From contig OZ244906.1 in NCBI GenBank assembly GCA_965221655.1, positions 2,108,001 through 2,172,000 on the forward strand: DNA of 64,000 nt. The letters run 5' to 3'. Origin of the DNA: Bin107 sp965221655 (GTDB lineage Bacteria > UBA8248). Below, piece by piece: positions 8,160 to 16,151 of this stretch. Made by a program: the position numbers and the translations under genes. The notes below the pieces were generated by a model. That model saw only the letters and a list, made by a program, of their open reading frames with translations. It did not search any database and had not been told where the DNA came from. Position 1 is the stretch's first letter, and each line of letters begins with the position of its first letter.

Positions 8160-8588
8160 CTATTTCTGTGCCCACTCAGGAATCTCCGAGACGTACTGGA
8201 TAAGCTCTACCGCCAGCCCGCCCGTGGTGGCGGGGTTCGTGAAGGTGATCACCCCGCCCCGCGAGCCGTAGGTGGGCGGGAGGGTGAATTCGACCCCCTT
8301 GCCTTCCCATTCGGCCATGGTGGCGCGCAGGTCGTCGACGGCGAGGCAGACGTGGTGGAGCCCCTCGCCGCGCTCGGCGATGAAGCGGTTGAGCGGGGCA
8401 TCGGGGTTGCTCATCTCGACGAGTTCCATCACCGCCCCTTCGGCCTCGTAGAAATCCAGACGCGCGGTATTGCCGGGGCGCTCGTAGACCTTCCGCTCCA
8501 GAAAACGAAAGCCCAGCAAATCCTCCATCACGCCTTTCTTCTCATCCAGGTCGGAGACGGCGTAGCCTACGTGATCCATTTTCGACAT
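8160..8588 (-). CDS. VOC family protein (glyoxalase / methylmalonyl-CoA epimerase-like)
   Basis: 142 residues with two beta-alpha-beta-beta-beta modules: MDHVGYAVSDLDEKKGVMEDLLGF at the start and LHHVCLAVDDLRATMAEWEGKG in the middle. The metal-ligand positions of the VOC fold are plausible at H6, E (near ELVEMSN), H (LHHVCLAV) and E (AVELIQY). The layout matches methylmalonyl-CoA epimerases, but no mutase is nearby, so the reaction is unassigned. ATG 8588 begins right before the first VOC module. Convergent with the dehydrogenase gene, 13 bp apart. Confidence 0.82.
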   Translation of the reverse strand: MSKMDHVGYAVSDLDEKKGVMEDLLGFRFLERKVYERPGNTARLDFYEAEGAVMELVEMSNPDAPLNRFIAERGEGLHHVCLAVDDLRATMAEWEGKGVEFTLPPTYGSRGGVITFTNPATTGGLAVELIQYVSEIPEWAQK

Positions 8589-8723
8589 GTTCAAGAACCC
8601 CTCTCTTATGCGGTAACGCACGCACGGAAAAACACGAACCGGCCAGGCACGCAGGCTACCCCGCCGTCTTTGCGCGTGCAAACTTCTTGCGCGCAGGCAA
8701 ACGACGCAAGGCGTCCGGCGGGG

Positions 8724-8752
8724 TGGCGACCCGGAAGGCCGGCAGGTATACT
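8724..8752 (+). promoter_or_regulatory. Possible promoter for the AEC permease gene
   Basis: -10 TATACT at 8747-8752 with a 17-bp spacer from TGGCGA at 8724-8729. The -10 is good and the -35 is mediocre. The leader to the ATG at 8795 would be about 35 nt. Confidence 0.45.
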
Positions 8753-8794
8753 CGCCCTCTTTTTTCGCTCGAAAGAGGACGCAGCGACAAACGC

Positions 8795-9679
8795 ATGTCT
8801 TCCATCTTGCCGCTTTTGAACATCGTCTTTCCGGTAGTCGGCGTGATAGCCATCGGCTTCGCCTACGGACGCTGGAAGAAGATCGACCCCAAGGTGCTGG
8901 CGGAGATCGTTCTCTTCCTTCTCGCCCCCGCCGTCATGTTCGACGCCCTGGCGCGCCAGCGCATCCTCTGGGAGGAGTTGGTGCGCGCGAGCGTCTTCTC
9001 TTGCCTCATCCAGGTGGTTCCCGGTGCGATCGCCCTGGGCGTCAAGCGCGCGGCGGGGATGACCCAGCGCTCCTTCGTGCCCAGCGTGATGATAATGAAC
9101 GCCGTCTCGCTGCCCTATCCACTGGCGCTGCTGGCCTTCGGCGAGGAAGGGTTGGCCCACATGGTGCTGCTCTCCATCCCGAACGTCTTCATCACCTTCT
9201 CGCTGGGCATCATGGCCCACGGCGGGGCGGCGGGCGTGCGCGAGCCGCTCAAGATGCCCGCTCTCTACGCGGCGGTGGCGGGCATCGTCGTGGCGCTGGC
9301 GGCGATTCCGGTGCCCAAGTTCATCATGCGCTTCACCCAGCTGACGGGGCGCGGCATGTTTCCGGTAGAACTCTTCACGCTGGGCTACAGGCTGCGCTCC
9401 ATCCGGGGAAGCGACTTTCGGCTGAGTCTGCTCGTGGCGGCGCTCAGGTTCGGTCTGGGGTTTTTGGTCGCGTGGGCGCTCTCGGAGGCCTTCGCGCTCA
9501 CGGGCACGTTTCGCGCGGCGTTGTTTCTCATGTCGTGCAGCCCGCCCGCCGTGCTGAACTACGTGTTCGCCGAGCGCTACGGGGAGGAAGGCTCCCTCGC
9601 CGCCTCCATCGTGTTCACGGGCACGGCGCTGAGCCTACTCACCACGCCCCTGCTTTTGCTCTACCTCGGGCAGGCCTAG
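8795..9679 (+). CDS. AEC (auxin efflux carrier) family permease
   Basis: 294 residues, strongly hydrophobic, with about eight to ten membrane segments. The N-terminus (LLNIVFPVVGVIAIGFAYGRW) and the internal SYPLALLAFG-like block (VSLPYPLALLAFGEEG) are typical of AEC/PIN-like carriers. The C-terminal half contains SCSPPAVLNYVFAERYG, matching the conserved P-A-x-x-x-x-x-A region. These carriers export or exchange organic anions such as malate; the substrate is unknown. ATG 8795 was chosen because the upstream extension is basic and low-complexity. The 3' end overlaps the convergent TVP38 gene by 45 bp. Confidence 0.85.
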   Translation: MSSILPLLNIVFPVVGVIAIGFAYGRWKKIDPKVLAEIVLFLLAPAVMFDALARQRILWEELVRASVFSCLIQVVPGAIALGVKRAAGMTQRSFVPSVMIMNAVSLPYPLALLAFGEEGLAHMVLLSIPNVFITFSLGIMAHGGAAGVREPLKMPALYAAVAGIVVALAAIPVPKFIMRFTQLTGRGMFPVELFTLGYRLRSIRGSDFRLSLLVAALRFGLGFLVAWALSEAFALTGTFRAALFLMSCSPPAVLNYVFAERYGEEGSLAASIVFTGTALSLLTTPLLLLYLGQA

Positions 9680-10408
9680 ACGCGCGCCCGTCTTGCGCCT
9701 GATCCACGCGAGCAGCGAATCCTGAAAGTAGATCGCAGCCGCGCCCGCGACCACCGCCACTACCAACAGGCCGACCACCAGGCCGTAGCGCTCCTCATAG
9801 AGGCCCGCCCCCTGCACGCCCAGCATGATGGTGCCGGGGATTCTCCCCGCAAATGCGACCAGCGCGAAGACGGACGTCCTGAGCGGGCTCAAGCCCAGCA
9901 GGTAGCACATGTAGTCCTTGGGAAAACCGGGAATCGAGAAGAAGATGAAGGCGAAAAGCGCGCCCCTGCTCTCGATGAGGAAATCGAACTTCTCGAGAAC
10001 CTTGGGCGGTATGAGTTTCTCCACGAAGGGGCGGCCCAGCCTGCGCCCGATCCAGAACGCGAGGAGGCTGCCGAGCGTAAGCCCAATGGTGCTGAAAACG
10101 CTCGCCGCCGCCGCGCCGTAGACGTAGCCGCCGAGAAACCCCGTCAACTCCCCGGGTATGGGCGAGAAGAGCACCTGGAACACCTGCAGCCCGATGAACA
10201 CGACCGGCCCCCAGGAACCGAAGGAGCGAATCCAGTCTCGGAACTTCTCCTTTTGCTGGTGGAGGCTTGCCAGACCCTGCCATTCGAAACCCGTCTGCGC
10301 CCACACAAACCAGACGAGCACGGCGGCCGCCAGCACGCAAAACAACGCCGTCCACAAGATTTTCCAGTCGTCCCTCAACCCGGCTTCCCCTCTCCTCAGC
10401 CGCTGCAT
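9635..10408 (-). CDS. TVP38/TMEM64 (VTT domain) family membrane protein
   Basis: 257 residues with an N-terminal membrane segment and a VTT/SNARE-associated domain. The family block is visible as QVFQVLFSPIPGELTGFLGG followed by VYGAAAASVFSTIGLTLGSLLAFWIGRRLGR, and later FFSIPGFPKDYMCYLLGLSP. Related DedA/VTT proteins are lipid scramblases or affect membrane potential; the exact role here is unknown. The ATG at 10408 has no clear ribosome site; a TTG at 10378 lies behind GGAGAGGGGAAG and may be the real start. The last 45 bp overlap the AEC gene tail to tail. Confidence 0.85.
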   Translation of the reverse strand: MQRLRRGEAGLRDDWKILWTALFCVLAAAVLVWFVWAQTGFEWQGLASLHQQKEKFRDWIRSFGSWGPVVFIGLQVFQVLFSPIPGELTGFLGGYVYGAAAASVFSTIGLTLGSLLAFWIGRRLGRPFVEKLIPPKVLEKFDFLIESRGALFAFIFFSIPGFPKDYMCYLLGLSPLRTSVFALVAFAGRIPGTIMLGVQGAGLYEERYGLVVGLLVVAVVAGAAAIYFQDSLLAWIRRKTGARLGLPEVEQKQGRGE

Positions 10409-10544
10409 CCACGGGCAAACATTTCCATATCACCAAATCGCGCGCATGTGTAACCCGAAAAAGCGCGTGCGCGCGTTGACAGCCATCCGCCCCACCCGCC
10501 AAGATCGGCGATTCACGACGCCTCGTCCATCGCTCGGAGGAAAC

Positions 10545-10616
10545 ATGCGCCACGCCCGCTCGCGTCCATACGAAAGAACGCGCGCAGCAGCACGCTGCGG
10601 AGAAGCTACGCGGTGA
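10545..10616 (+). CDS. 23-residue Arg-rich upstream ORF coupled to queG
   Basis: A short frame with its own strong Shine-Dalgarno (GGAGGAAAC, ending one base before the ATG at 10545). It encodes 23 residues, 7 of them Arg, and stops with a TGA at 10614-10616. That stop overlaps the queG GTG start codon (10613-10615) in a GTGA arrangement. It looks like a leader peptide or translational-coupling ORF. No homologue is claimed; its reality rests on the ribosome site and the exact overlap. Confidence 0.45.
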   Translation: MRHARSRPYERTRAAARCGEATR

Positions 10617-11788
10617 GTGCCCACCTCACGCACCTGGCCAAAGAGCGCGCCCGCGTCCACGGCTTCGACGAGGCCGCCGTCGCCCCGCCCGATTTGGGCG
10701 AGGCGCACGCGGGCTATCTCGCGTGGATCGAACGCGGCTACGCGGGCGAGATGAGCTACCTCACGCGCAACCCCTACGTGCGCGGCGACTTGCGCAGGCT
10801 CTGGCCCGATACGCGCGCGGCCCTGGTCGTCGCCATGCGCTACCGCCCCGTGGAGGAAACGCCCCACGCCGCAGGGCGGGGAAAAATCGCCCGCTACGCC
10901 CACGGGGGCGACTACCACAAGTTCATGAAAAAGCGCCTCGTGCGCGTTCTGCGCGACTTGCGCGACGCCGATCCGACCCTCGACGGCAGAACCTACGTCG
11001 ACACCGGCCCCGTGCTCGAGCGCGACCTCGCCGTCCTGGCGGGTCTGGGCTGGAAGGGGAAGAATTCGCTGCTGCTCTCGCGGCGTTTAGGCAGCTATTT
11101 CTTCTTGGGCGTCCTGCTCGTGAACAAACCCCTCGAGACGGACGCGGCCTTCGCCGAGGAGCACTGCGGCACGTGTGTGCGCTGCATCGATGCGTGCCCG
11201 ACGAACGCCATCGTCGCCCCGGGGGTGGTGGACGCGCGGCGGTGCATCGCCTATCTCACCATCGAGATCAAAGGGCCCATCCCCCGGGATTTGCGCGCTC
11301 TTATGGGCGCGCACGTCTTCGGGTGCGACATCTGCCAGGAGGTCTGCCCCTGGAATGACGACGCACCCCGCGCGCGCGAGGAGAGGTTCACCCCCCGCAC
11401 CGCGGCGCGCAGCCCGGAGTTGCTCCGCTTTCTGGCGATGGACGAGGCGGAGTTTTGCGAAGTCTTTCGCGGCACCCCCGTCATGCGCGCGCGCTACGGG
11501 GGATTCTTGCGAAACGTCATCGTCGCCCTCGGCAACACGGGCGGGCGCGAGAGCGTGGCGCCGCTTTGCCGGGCACTCGAACACAGGGAGCCCCTCGCCC
11601 GGGGCCACGCCGCCTGGGCGCTGGGCCGCCTCGGCCAGAGGCTGCGCACAGAGAGCACCCGCCTCGCCCTCGAGGCCAGGCTCGGCGTGGAAACCGACGC
11701 CTGGGTGCGCGAGGAAATCGAGCTGGCGCTCGGCGAATGCAGCTTGTTCTCTTTGCCGATGCTGGGGCGTGAGGCCGATTGGCCGTAG
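10613..11788 (+). CDS. queG: Epoxyqueuosine reductase QueG
   Basis: 391 residues. QueG reduces epoxyqueuosine to queuosine in the tRNA wobble base, using cobalamin and two [4Fe-4S] clusters. The cluster cysteines are C185, C188, C191, C195 in CGTCVRCIDACPTNAI and C238, C241, C245 in CDICQEVCPWN, with C211 (RRCIAYLTIE) as the eighth. The catalytic Asp is likely D130 in TYVDTGPVLERDLA. The C-terminal HEAT-like region (residues about 300-385) is present. Start GTG at 10613, preceded by GGAGAAG at 10600-10606. A PTPS/QueD-like gene lies far away at 61.2 kb. Confidence 0.95.
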   Translation: MSAHLTHLAKERARVHGFDEAAVAPPDLGEAHAGYLAWIERGYAGEMSYLTRNPYVRGDLRRLWPDTRAALVVAMRYRPVEETPHAAGRGKIARYAHGGDYHKFMKKRLVRVLRDLRDADPTLDGRTYVDTGPVLERDLAVLAGLGWKGKNSLLLSRRLGSYFFLGVLLVNKPLETDAAFAEEHCGTCVRCIDACPTNAIVAPGVVDARRCIAYLTIEIKGPIPRDLRALMGAHVFGCDICQEVCPWNDDAPRAREERFTPRTAARSPELLRFLAMDEAEFCEVFRGTPVMRARYGGFLRNVIVALGNTGGRESVAPLCRALEHREPLARGHAAWALGRLGQRLRTESTRLALEARLGVETDAWVREEIELALGECSLFSLPMLGREADWP

Positions 11789-11872
11789 GCCGTGCGCTGT
11801 GTGGTAGAATCGGTCGCCGAACCAACGGCCCGGCCGAACGGGATTCGCTTTAGAAACGATGGGGAGCGCGTG

Positions 11873-12676
11873 ATGAAAACCGTATCCGTGAACGGAATCG
11901 AAATCGCCTATCAGGAAGCGGGAAGCGGCGCTCCGCTCCTGCTCCTGCACGGGTTTTCGCTGGATTACACCATCTGGCGGCCGCAGGTCGAAGCACTCAA
12001 GAAAAGCTACCGCGTGCTGTGCCCCGACATGCGCGGCATGGGCAGGACGAACCACGACGGACGTCCCATCTCCATCGAGATGATGGCCGACGACATGGCG
12101 GCCTTTCTGGGTGCGCTTGAAGTCGACGCCGCCGCCGTGGCGGGTTTTTCGATGGGCGGCTACGTTTTGCTGCAAATGGCGATTCGCCATCCGCTCCGGG
12201 TGCGCGCGTGCGGCTTCGTGAGCACCCGGGCGAGTGCCGACACGGAAGAGGGCAAACAAGCGCGCCTCAGGCAGATGCGCACCGTCATCGACGAGGGGAT
12301 GGAGCGGTTTTCCGATCACTTCATTCCGCAGTTGTTCGCGCCCGCCTATGCCGCCGCCCATCCCCTGGAGGTGGAGGACACGCGCAAGGTAGTGGTCGGC
12401 CAGGTTCCCGCTCACGTCGCCCAGCTCATCGACGCAAACCGCAATCGCGAGGACTTGACGGCGCGCCTGGGCGAAATCGCCGTTCCCTGCTTCGTGTTCG
12501 GCGGAACGGGCGACGCGCTGATATCGGTCGAGGAGATGGACGCCCTCCACCAAGGACTCGGCGATTCGGAATACGAGATGGTCGAGGGCGCGGGCCATAC
12601 GACGCCGTTTGAGTGTGCGGAGCGCGTGAGCTTCCGGCTCGATCAACTGCTCCAGCGCGCGGGCATGTGGATGTAG
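11873..12676 (+). CDS. Alpha/beta hydrolase
   Basis: 267 residues of the alpha/beta-hydrolase fold 1 family. The oxyanion region is LLLLHGFSLDYTIW and the nucleophile elbow is GFSMGGY (Ser about residue 99). The acid is probably the Asp in FGGTGDALISVEEMD and the His is in EGAGHTTPFE. The overall pattern resembles 3-oxoadipate enol-lactonase and related esterases; the substrate is not known. ATG 11873 has GGGGAGCG upstream. Stands alone between queG and the convergent phosphatase-like gene. Confidence 0.88.
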   Translation: MKTVSVNGIEIAYQEAGSGAPLLLLHGFSLDYTIWRPQVEALKKSYRVLCPDMRGMGRTNHDGRPISIEMMADDMAAFLGALEVDAAAVAGFSMGGYVLLQMAIRHPLRVRACGFVSTRASADTEEGKQARLRQMRTVIDEGMERFSDHFIPQLFAPAYAAAHPLEVEDTRKVVVGQVPAHVAQLIDANRNREDLTARLGEIAVPCFVFGGTGDALISVEEMDALHQGLGDSEYEMVEGAGHTTPFECAERVSFRLDQLLQRAGMWM

Positions 12677-12886
12677 ACGCCTCTGCCCGAAGAGTGCGGT
12701 TCACTCACTACGGAGCGGCGCTCTTTACCGGAAAATCACTCCTGCACATCCCTTGCACGGCAATGTGTTGCATGGGCGGGCAAAACCTCCCACGACGCAA
12801 GGCCGAACGGTAAACCGGCGGAAGGGCGCACACGATTTTCACCTCCCCGGGGAAATCGACACCCCTGCGTAAGCCTGCGCCGCGCG

Positions 12887-13657
12887 CTACTCCTGGAACA
12901 CCCGCTCTCTCAGCCAGTCGACTTGGGCTCGCGGGGCGGCGAGGACGGGCTCGGGCGTGCGGCGTCCGTCGGCCAGGGCCGCGTAGTCGACGCGCGCTCC
13001 CGAGAGATAGCGCACCGCCCCACCCGCACCCTCGTATACGAGTGCCGCGGCGGCGAAGTCGTAAGCGCGTACGGGTTCCATCAACACGCCGAAAGCCGAG
13101 CCCGCCGCCGCCAGGCATATATGGCAGGCGGCGGAGGCGAGCGCCAGAAACCGCCCCGGATAGGCGTGGGACAGCCCCTCCACCGCACCGCAGGGGATGA
13201 AAAGATAATCATGCGGGTCGGGTACGTCCTGGTCCACGCAGGGGAGCGGCACGCCGTTTCGCCTGGCGTCGCCCGCCGTGGCGGTGAAGGTTTCTCCCAT
13301 CGCGGGCATGTGGACGACGCCCGCCTCCACCCGCCCGCTCGCGAGGCGCGCAATGCAGACGGCCCAGAAGGGAAGCCCCTTGAGGTATGGCCCCGTGCCG
13401 TCGATGGGGTCCACCGCCCACCAGTGCGCACTTGCGCCAACATCGGGCGCGTCGCCCGCGCCGCCTTCTTCCGCCAGTATGGGTTCATCGGGAAACGCGG
13501 CCCGAATCTCCCCGACGATAAGGCGCTCCGCCTCCCGATCGGCGCGCGAGACGATGCTGCGCCCCTTGGCCTCGGCCTCGACGCGGCCCGCCAGTTCCAG
13601 GGCGCGCGCACCCGCCGCGCGCGCCGTCTTCTCCATGAACGCAACGAGGTCGGACAC
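12887..13657 (-). CDS. Inositol monophosphatase family protein (CysQ/IMPase-like)
   Basis: 256 residues. The Li+-sensitive phosphatase motif is DPIDGT within WAVDPIDGTGPYLKGLPFW, with the preceding acidic ligand in ILAEEGG. The second family motif is degenerate (AYDFAAAAL where WDxAAG is usual), with its Asp retained. Members remove phosphate from inositol 1-phosphate, histidinol phosphate or 3'-phosphoadenosine 5'-phosphate; the choice cannot be made here. Start GTG 13657 was chosen because GGAGGAGAGGCGG directly precedes it; the longer open frame overlaps the divergent GlcG gene and is not coding. Confidence 0.85.
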   Translation of the reverse strand: MSDLVAFMEKTARAAGARALELAGRVEAEAKGRSIVSRADREAERLIVGEIRAAFPDEPILAEEGGAGDAPDVGASAHWWAVDPIDGTGPYLKGLPFWAVCIARLASGRVEAGVVHMPAMGETFTATAGDARRNGVPLPCVDQDVPDPHDYLFIPCGAVEGLSHAYPGRFLALASAACHICLAAAGSAFGVLMEPVRAYDFAAAALVYEGAGGAVRYLSGARVDYAALADGRRTPEPVLAAPRAQVDWLRERVFQE

Positions 13658-13743
13658 CCGCCTCTCCTCCTCCCGAGCGGCTCGTGGGGAGCGCGCATGA
13701 TGGACGCAGCGCGGCATCCTGACAAGCAGCAAGCCCCGAATCG

Positions 13744-13772
13744 TTGACAACTCTCTCCCTTTTCCATAGATT
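13744..13772 (+). promoter_or_regulatory. Sigma-70 type promoter for the GlcG-oxidoreductase-hydrolase operon
   Basis: -35 TTGACA at 13744-13749 (perfect), a 17-bp spacer, and -10 TAGATT at 13767-13772. Transcription should begin near 13779, about 60 nt before the GlcG-like gene. Confidence 0.7.
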
Positions 13773-13838
13773 CTGACGCCTTGGAGACGCCCCGCGTCGT
13801 CCGGATACCGAAAAACACGCACACGAGGAGACGCACCC

Positions 13839-14276
13839 ATGTCCTTCGCCCGCACCCATCGCCTCACCACCGGAGGGGCCAAACAGATGATGGCCGCCGC
13901 CATCGCCAAGGCGGAGGAGTTCGGCATCGCCGTGACCGTGGCCATCGCCGACGCGGGGGGACACCTGCTCTTGCTCGAGCGCATGGACGGCGGACGCTTC
14001 CACACCGTGCATTCCTCCACCACGAAGGCCGTCTGCTCGGCGTCGAACAAGCGTCCCACCACCACGCGGGGAGCACAGGGCCAGCATCTGGACACGGCCC
14101 ACGCCCTGGGTCTCGCCCTGGCCGCAGGCGTCGAGCGATGGACGGCGATGGAGGGCGGCTTCCCGATTCTCTACGAGGGCGAATGTCTGGGCGGCATCGG
14201 CGTGAGCGGGGGCGACTGGGAGCAGGACGAGGCCATCGCGCGCGTGGCCGTCGAGGCCGTGGGCGCCGCGTTCTAG
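13839..14276 (+). CDS. GlcG/HbpS family (PF03928) small protein
   Basis: 145 residues. The family pattern is clear: AAAIAKAEEFGIAVTVAIADAGGHLLLLERMDG, then a Thr/Ser-rich middle, then GGFPILYEGECLGGIGVSGG and a closing EDEAIARVAVEAVG-like helix. Family members bind heme or cobalamin-like ligands or act as accessory proteins in glycolate and diol operons; the role is not established. First gene of a probable three-gene operon with the oxidoreductase (43-bp gap) and the alpha/beta hydrolase. Confidence 0.88.
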   Translation: MSFARTHRLTTGGAKQMMAAAIAKAEEFGIAVTVAIADAGGHLLLLERMDGGRFHTVHSSTTKAVCSASNKRPTTTRGAQGQHLDTAHALGLALAAGVERWTAMEGGFPILYEGECLGGIGVSGGDWEQDEAIARVAVEAVGAAF

Positions 14277-14319
14277 ATTTTTGGGCGGACGCGCGTCCGC
14301 AGGAAGGAGACCCGTACGG

Positions 14320-15333
14320 ATGAGTTCCCAACCCTTGCGTGTGGCGTCGCTCGGTATGGGCTGGTGGTCGGACGTGCTGGCCGACGCCATCGGGCGCACC
14401 GACAAAATCGAGATCGTGGCCTGCTTCACGCGCTCCGAAGACAAGCGCGCGAATTTCGCCCAAAAATACGCCTGCGAAGCGGCGGGCAGCTACGAGGAGA
14501 TTCTGGCCGACCCCTCGATAGAGGCCATCATCAACACCACGCCGAACCACGTGCACCTCGAATCCACCCGGGCGGCGGCCCAAGCCGGCAAGCACGTGTT
14601 TCTGGACAAGCCTATTGCCCACACCGTCGCCGACGGCCATGCGCTGACGCGCGCGTGCGCGGAGGCGGGCGTGGTGCTCGCCATCGGCTACCAGAGACGC
14701 CGGGAGAACCACTTCCGCTGGATCAAGAACGAGATCGAGGAGGGGCGATTCGGCAGGCTCGTGCAGGCGGAGTGCAACATCAGCCGGGACCGCGAGGGGC
14801 AGTTCGAGCTCGGCCACTGGCGCTACCAGGCCGACGCCATGCCGGGCGGCGTTATGCTCCAGATAGGCATCCACTACACCGACGTGCTGACCTATCTGCT
14901 CGGCCCCGTCGTGGCTGTTTCGGGGAAAACCGCGCAGCTCGTCCTGCCCGGCGAGAACCCCGACGTGGCAAACCTGATACTCGAGCACGAGTGCGGAGCC
15001 ATCTCGAACCTCACGGCGAGCTACGCCTCGGCTTCGGAGTACTACCTCATGAACATCTACGGCAAGACGGCCACCGCCTACTACACCCTGTTCGACGGCC
15101 TGCGCGTCCTCTACCGGGGCGAGAAGGCACCCCAGCCCGTGGAGTGCGCGAAGAACGACACCATCGTGGAAGAGCTCGAGGAGTTCGCGGACGCCGTTCG
15201 CGGCGGCCCGCGGCCCGAGATGGAGGGCGACGCCGCGGTCTCTTCGCTCGCCGTCATCCGCGCAGGCGTACGCGCGGCGCGCGAGGGTCGCCGCGTGGAG
15301 GTGTCCGAAATCCTCGGCGACGAAACCGAATAA
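14320..15333 (+). CDS. Gfo/Idh/MocA family oxidoreductase
   Basis: 337 residues. The N-terminal NAD(P) domain begins VASLGMGWWSDVLADAI, and the family lysine motif appears as LDKPIAHTVADGHAL (DKP in place of the common EKP). The NTTPNHVHLESTRAAAQAGKHVF block is standard. The C-terminal domain has GGVMLQIGIHYTDVLTYLLG with the usual His. Such enzymes oxidise or reduce sugars and related polyols or aldehydes. ATG 14320 is preceded by AGGAAGGAGA (14301-14310). Followed 17 bp later by an alpha/beta hydrolase. Confidence 0.92.
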   Translation: MSSQPLRVASLGMGWWSDVLADAIGRTDKIEIVACFTRSEDKRANFAQKYACEAAGSYEEILADPSIEAIINTTPNHVHLESTRAAAQAGKHVFLDKPIAHTVADGHALTRACAEAGVVLAIGYQRRRENHFRWIKNEIEEGRFGRLVQAECNISRDREGQFELGHWRYQADAMPGGVMLQIGIHYTDVLTYLLGPVVAVSGKTAQLVLPGENPDVANLILEHECGAISNLTASYASASEYYLMNIYGKTATAYYTLFDGLRVLYRGEKAPQPVECAKNDTIVEELEEFADAVRGGPRPEMEGDAAVSSLAVIRAGVRAAREGRRVEVSEILGDETE

Positions 15334-15350
15334 CAACCCAAGGAGAAACC

Positions 15351-16151
15351 ATGCCCCGCATCCAGGCCGGCGATATCCAGCTCAACTACGCGGAAAGCGG
15401 AGAGGGAGAGGCGTTTTTGTTCATCCCCGGCCTCATGGGCCTGCTCGACGCCTGGGACTTCCAGATTCCCCATTTCTCGGATCGCTACCGCTGCATCACC
15501 TTCGACCACAGGGGTACGGGAGAGAGCGACAAGCCCAAAGACGCCTACTCCACGCAACTGATCGCCGCGGACGCCATCGCCCTGCTGGACACCCTGGGGA
15601 TCGAGCGCGCCCACGTGGCGGGAACCTCCACGGGCGGCTGCATCCTCCAAAACCTTGCTCTCGACTATCCCGACCGCATCGGCCACTGCGTCTTCACCAA
15701 CACCTGGACGAAGGCGGACCCCTATATGACGCGCCTGCAGACCTCGCGCAAGCAAATCGCCGAGGCGTACGGGCTGGGGGAATACATCAAGTTCAGTTCG
15801 CTGTGGACGTGCGGGTGGACGCAGTTTCGCAACATGTACGACAACCTGCTCGACCTCGAGGCGCGCCAGGAGGAGACCATCGCCCCCGTCGAGGTCATCA
15901 CCGCGCGCATCGACATGACGCTCACCCACGACAGAACCGCCGAGATTCACGCCATCGACAAGCCCGCGCTCATCATCGCCGCGAAAGACGACGCACTTAC
16001 GCCGCCCTACTTCGCCCAGGACCTGCAAAAGGCGATTCGGGGTTCGCGCCTCGTCGTTCTCGAGGAGGGTGGGCACTACAGCTACCGCCGCGCCCACGCG
16101 GAGTGGAACGCCGCGGTCGACGCCTTTCTGGCGGATACGGCTAGCTGCTGA
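15351..16151 (+). CDS. Alpha/beta hydrolase
   Basis: 266 residues. Features are FLFIPGLMGLLDAWDFQIP, FDHRGTGESDKP, a nucleophile elbow GTSTGG (Ser about residue 92), a probable acid in IIAAKDDALTPP and a His in EEGGHYSYRR. It resembles hydrolases of 3-oxoadipate enol-lactonase type. The Shine-Dalgarno AAGGAG lies just before the ATG. Last gene of the GlcG operon; its final 11 bp overlap the 3' end of the convergent RND pump gene. Confidence 0.9.
   Translation: MPRIQAGDIQLNYAESGEGEAFLFIPGLMGLLDAWDFQIPHFSDRYRCITFDHRGTGESDKPKDAYSTQLIAADAIALLDTLGIERAHVAGTSTGGCILQNLALDYPDRIGHCVFTNTWTKADPYMTRLQTSRKQIAEAYGLGEYIKFSSLWTCGWTQFRNMYDNLLDLEARQEETIAPVEVITARIDMTLTHDRTAEIHAIDKPALIIAAKDDALTPPYFAQDLQKAIRGSRLVVLEEGGHYSYRRAHAEWNAAVDAFLADTASC

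Noticed and set aside
12677..12886. Possible sigma-54 promoter or small gene downstream of the alpha/beta hydrolase
   Set aside because: A TGCAC-N5-TTGCA element lacks the invariant GG, and the short frame has no ribosome site.
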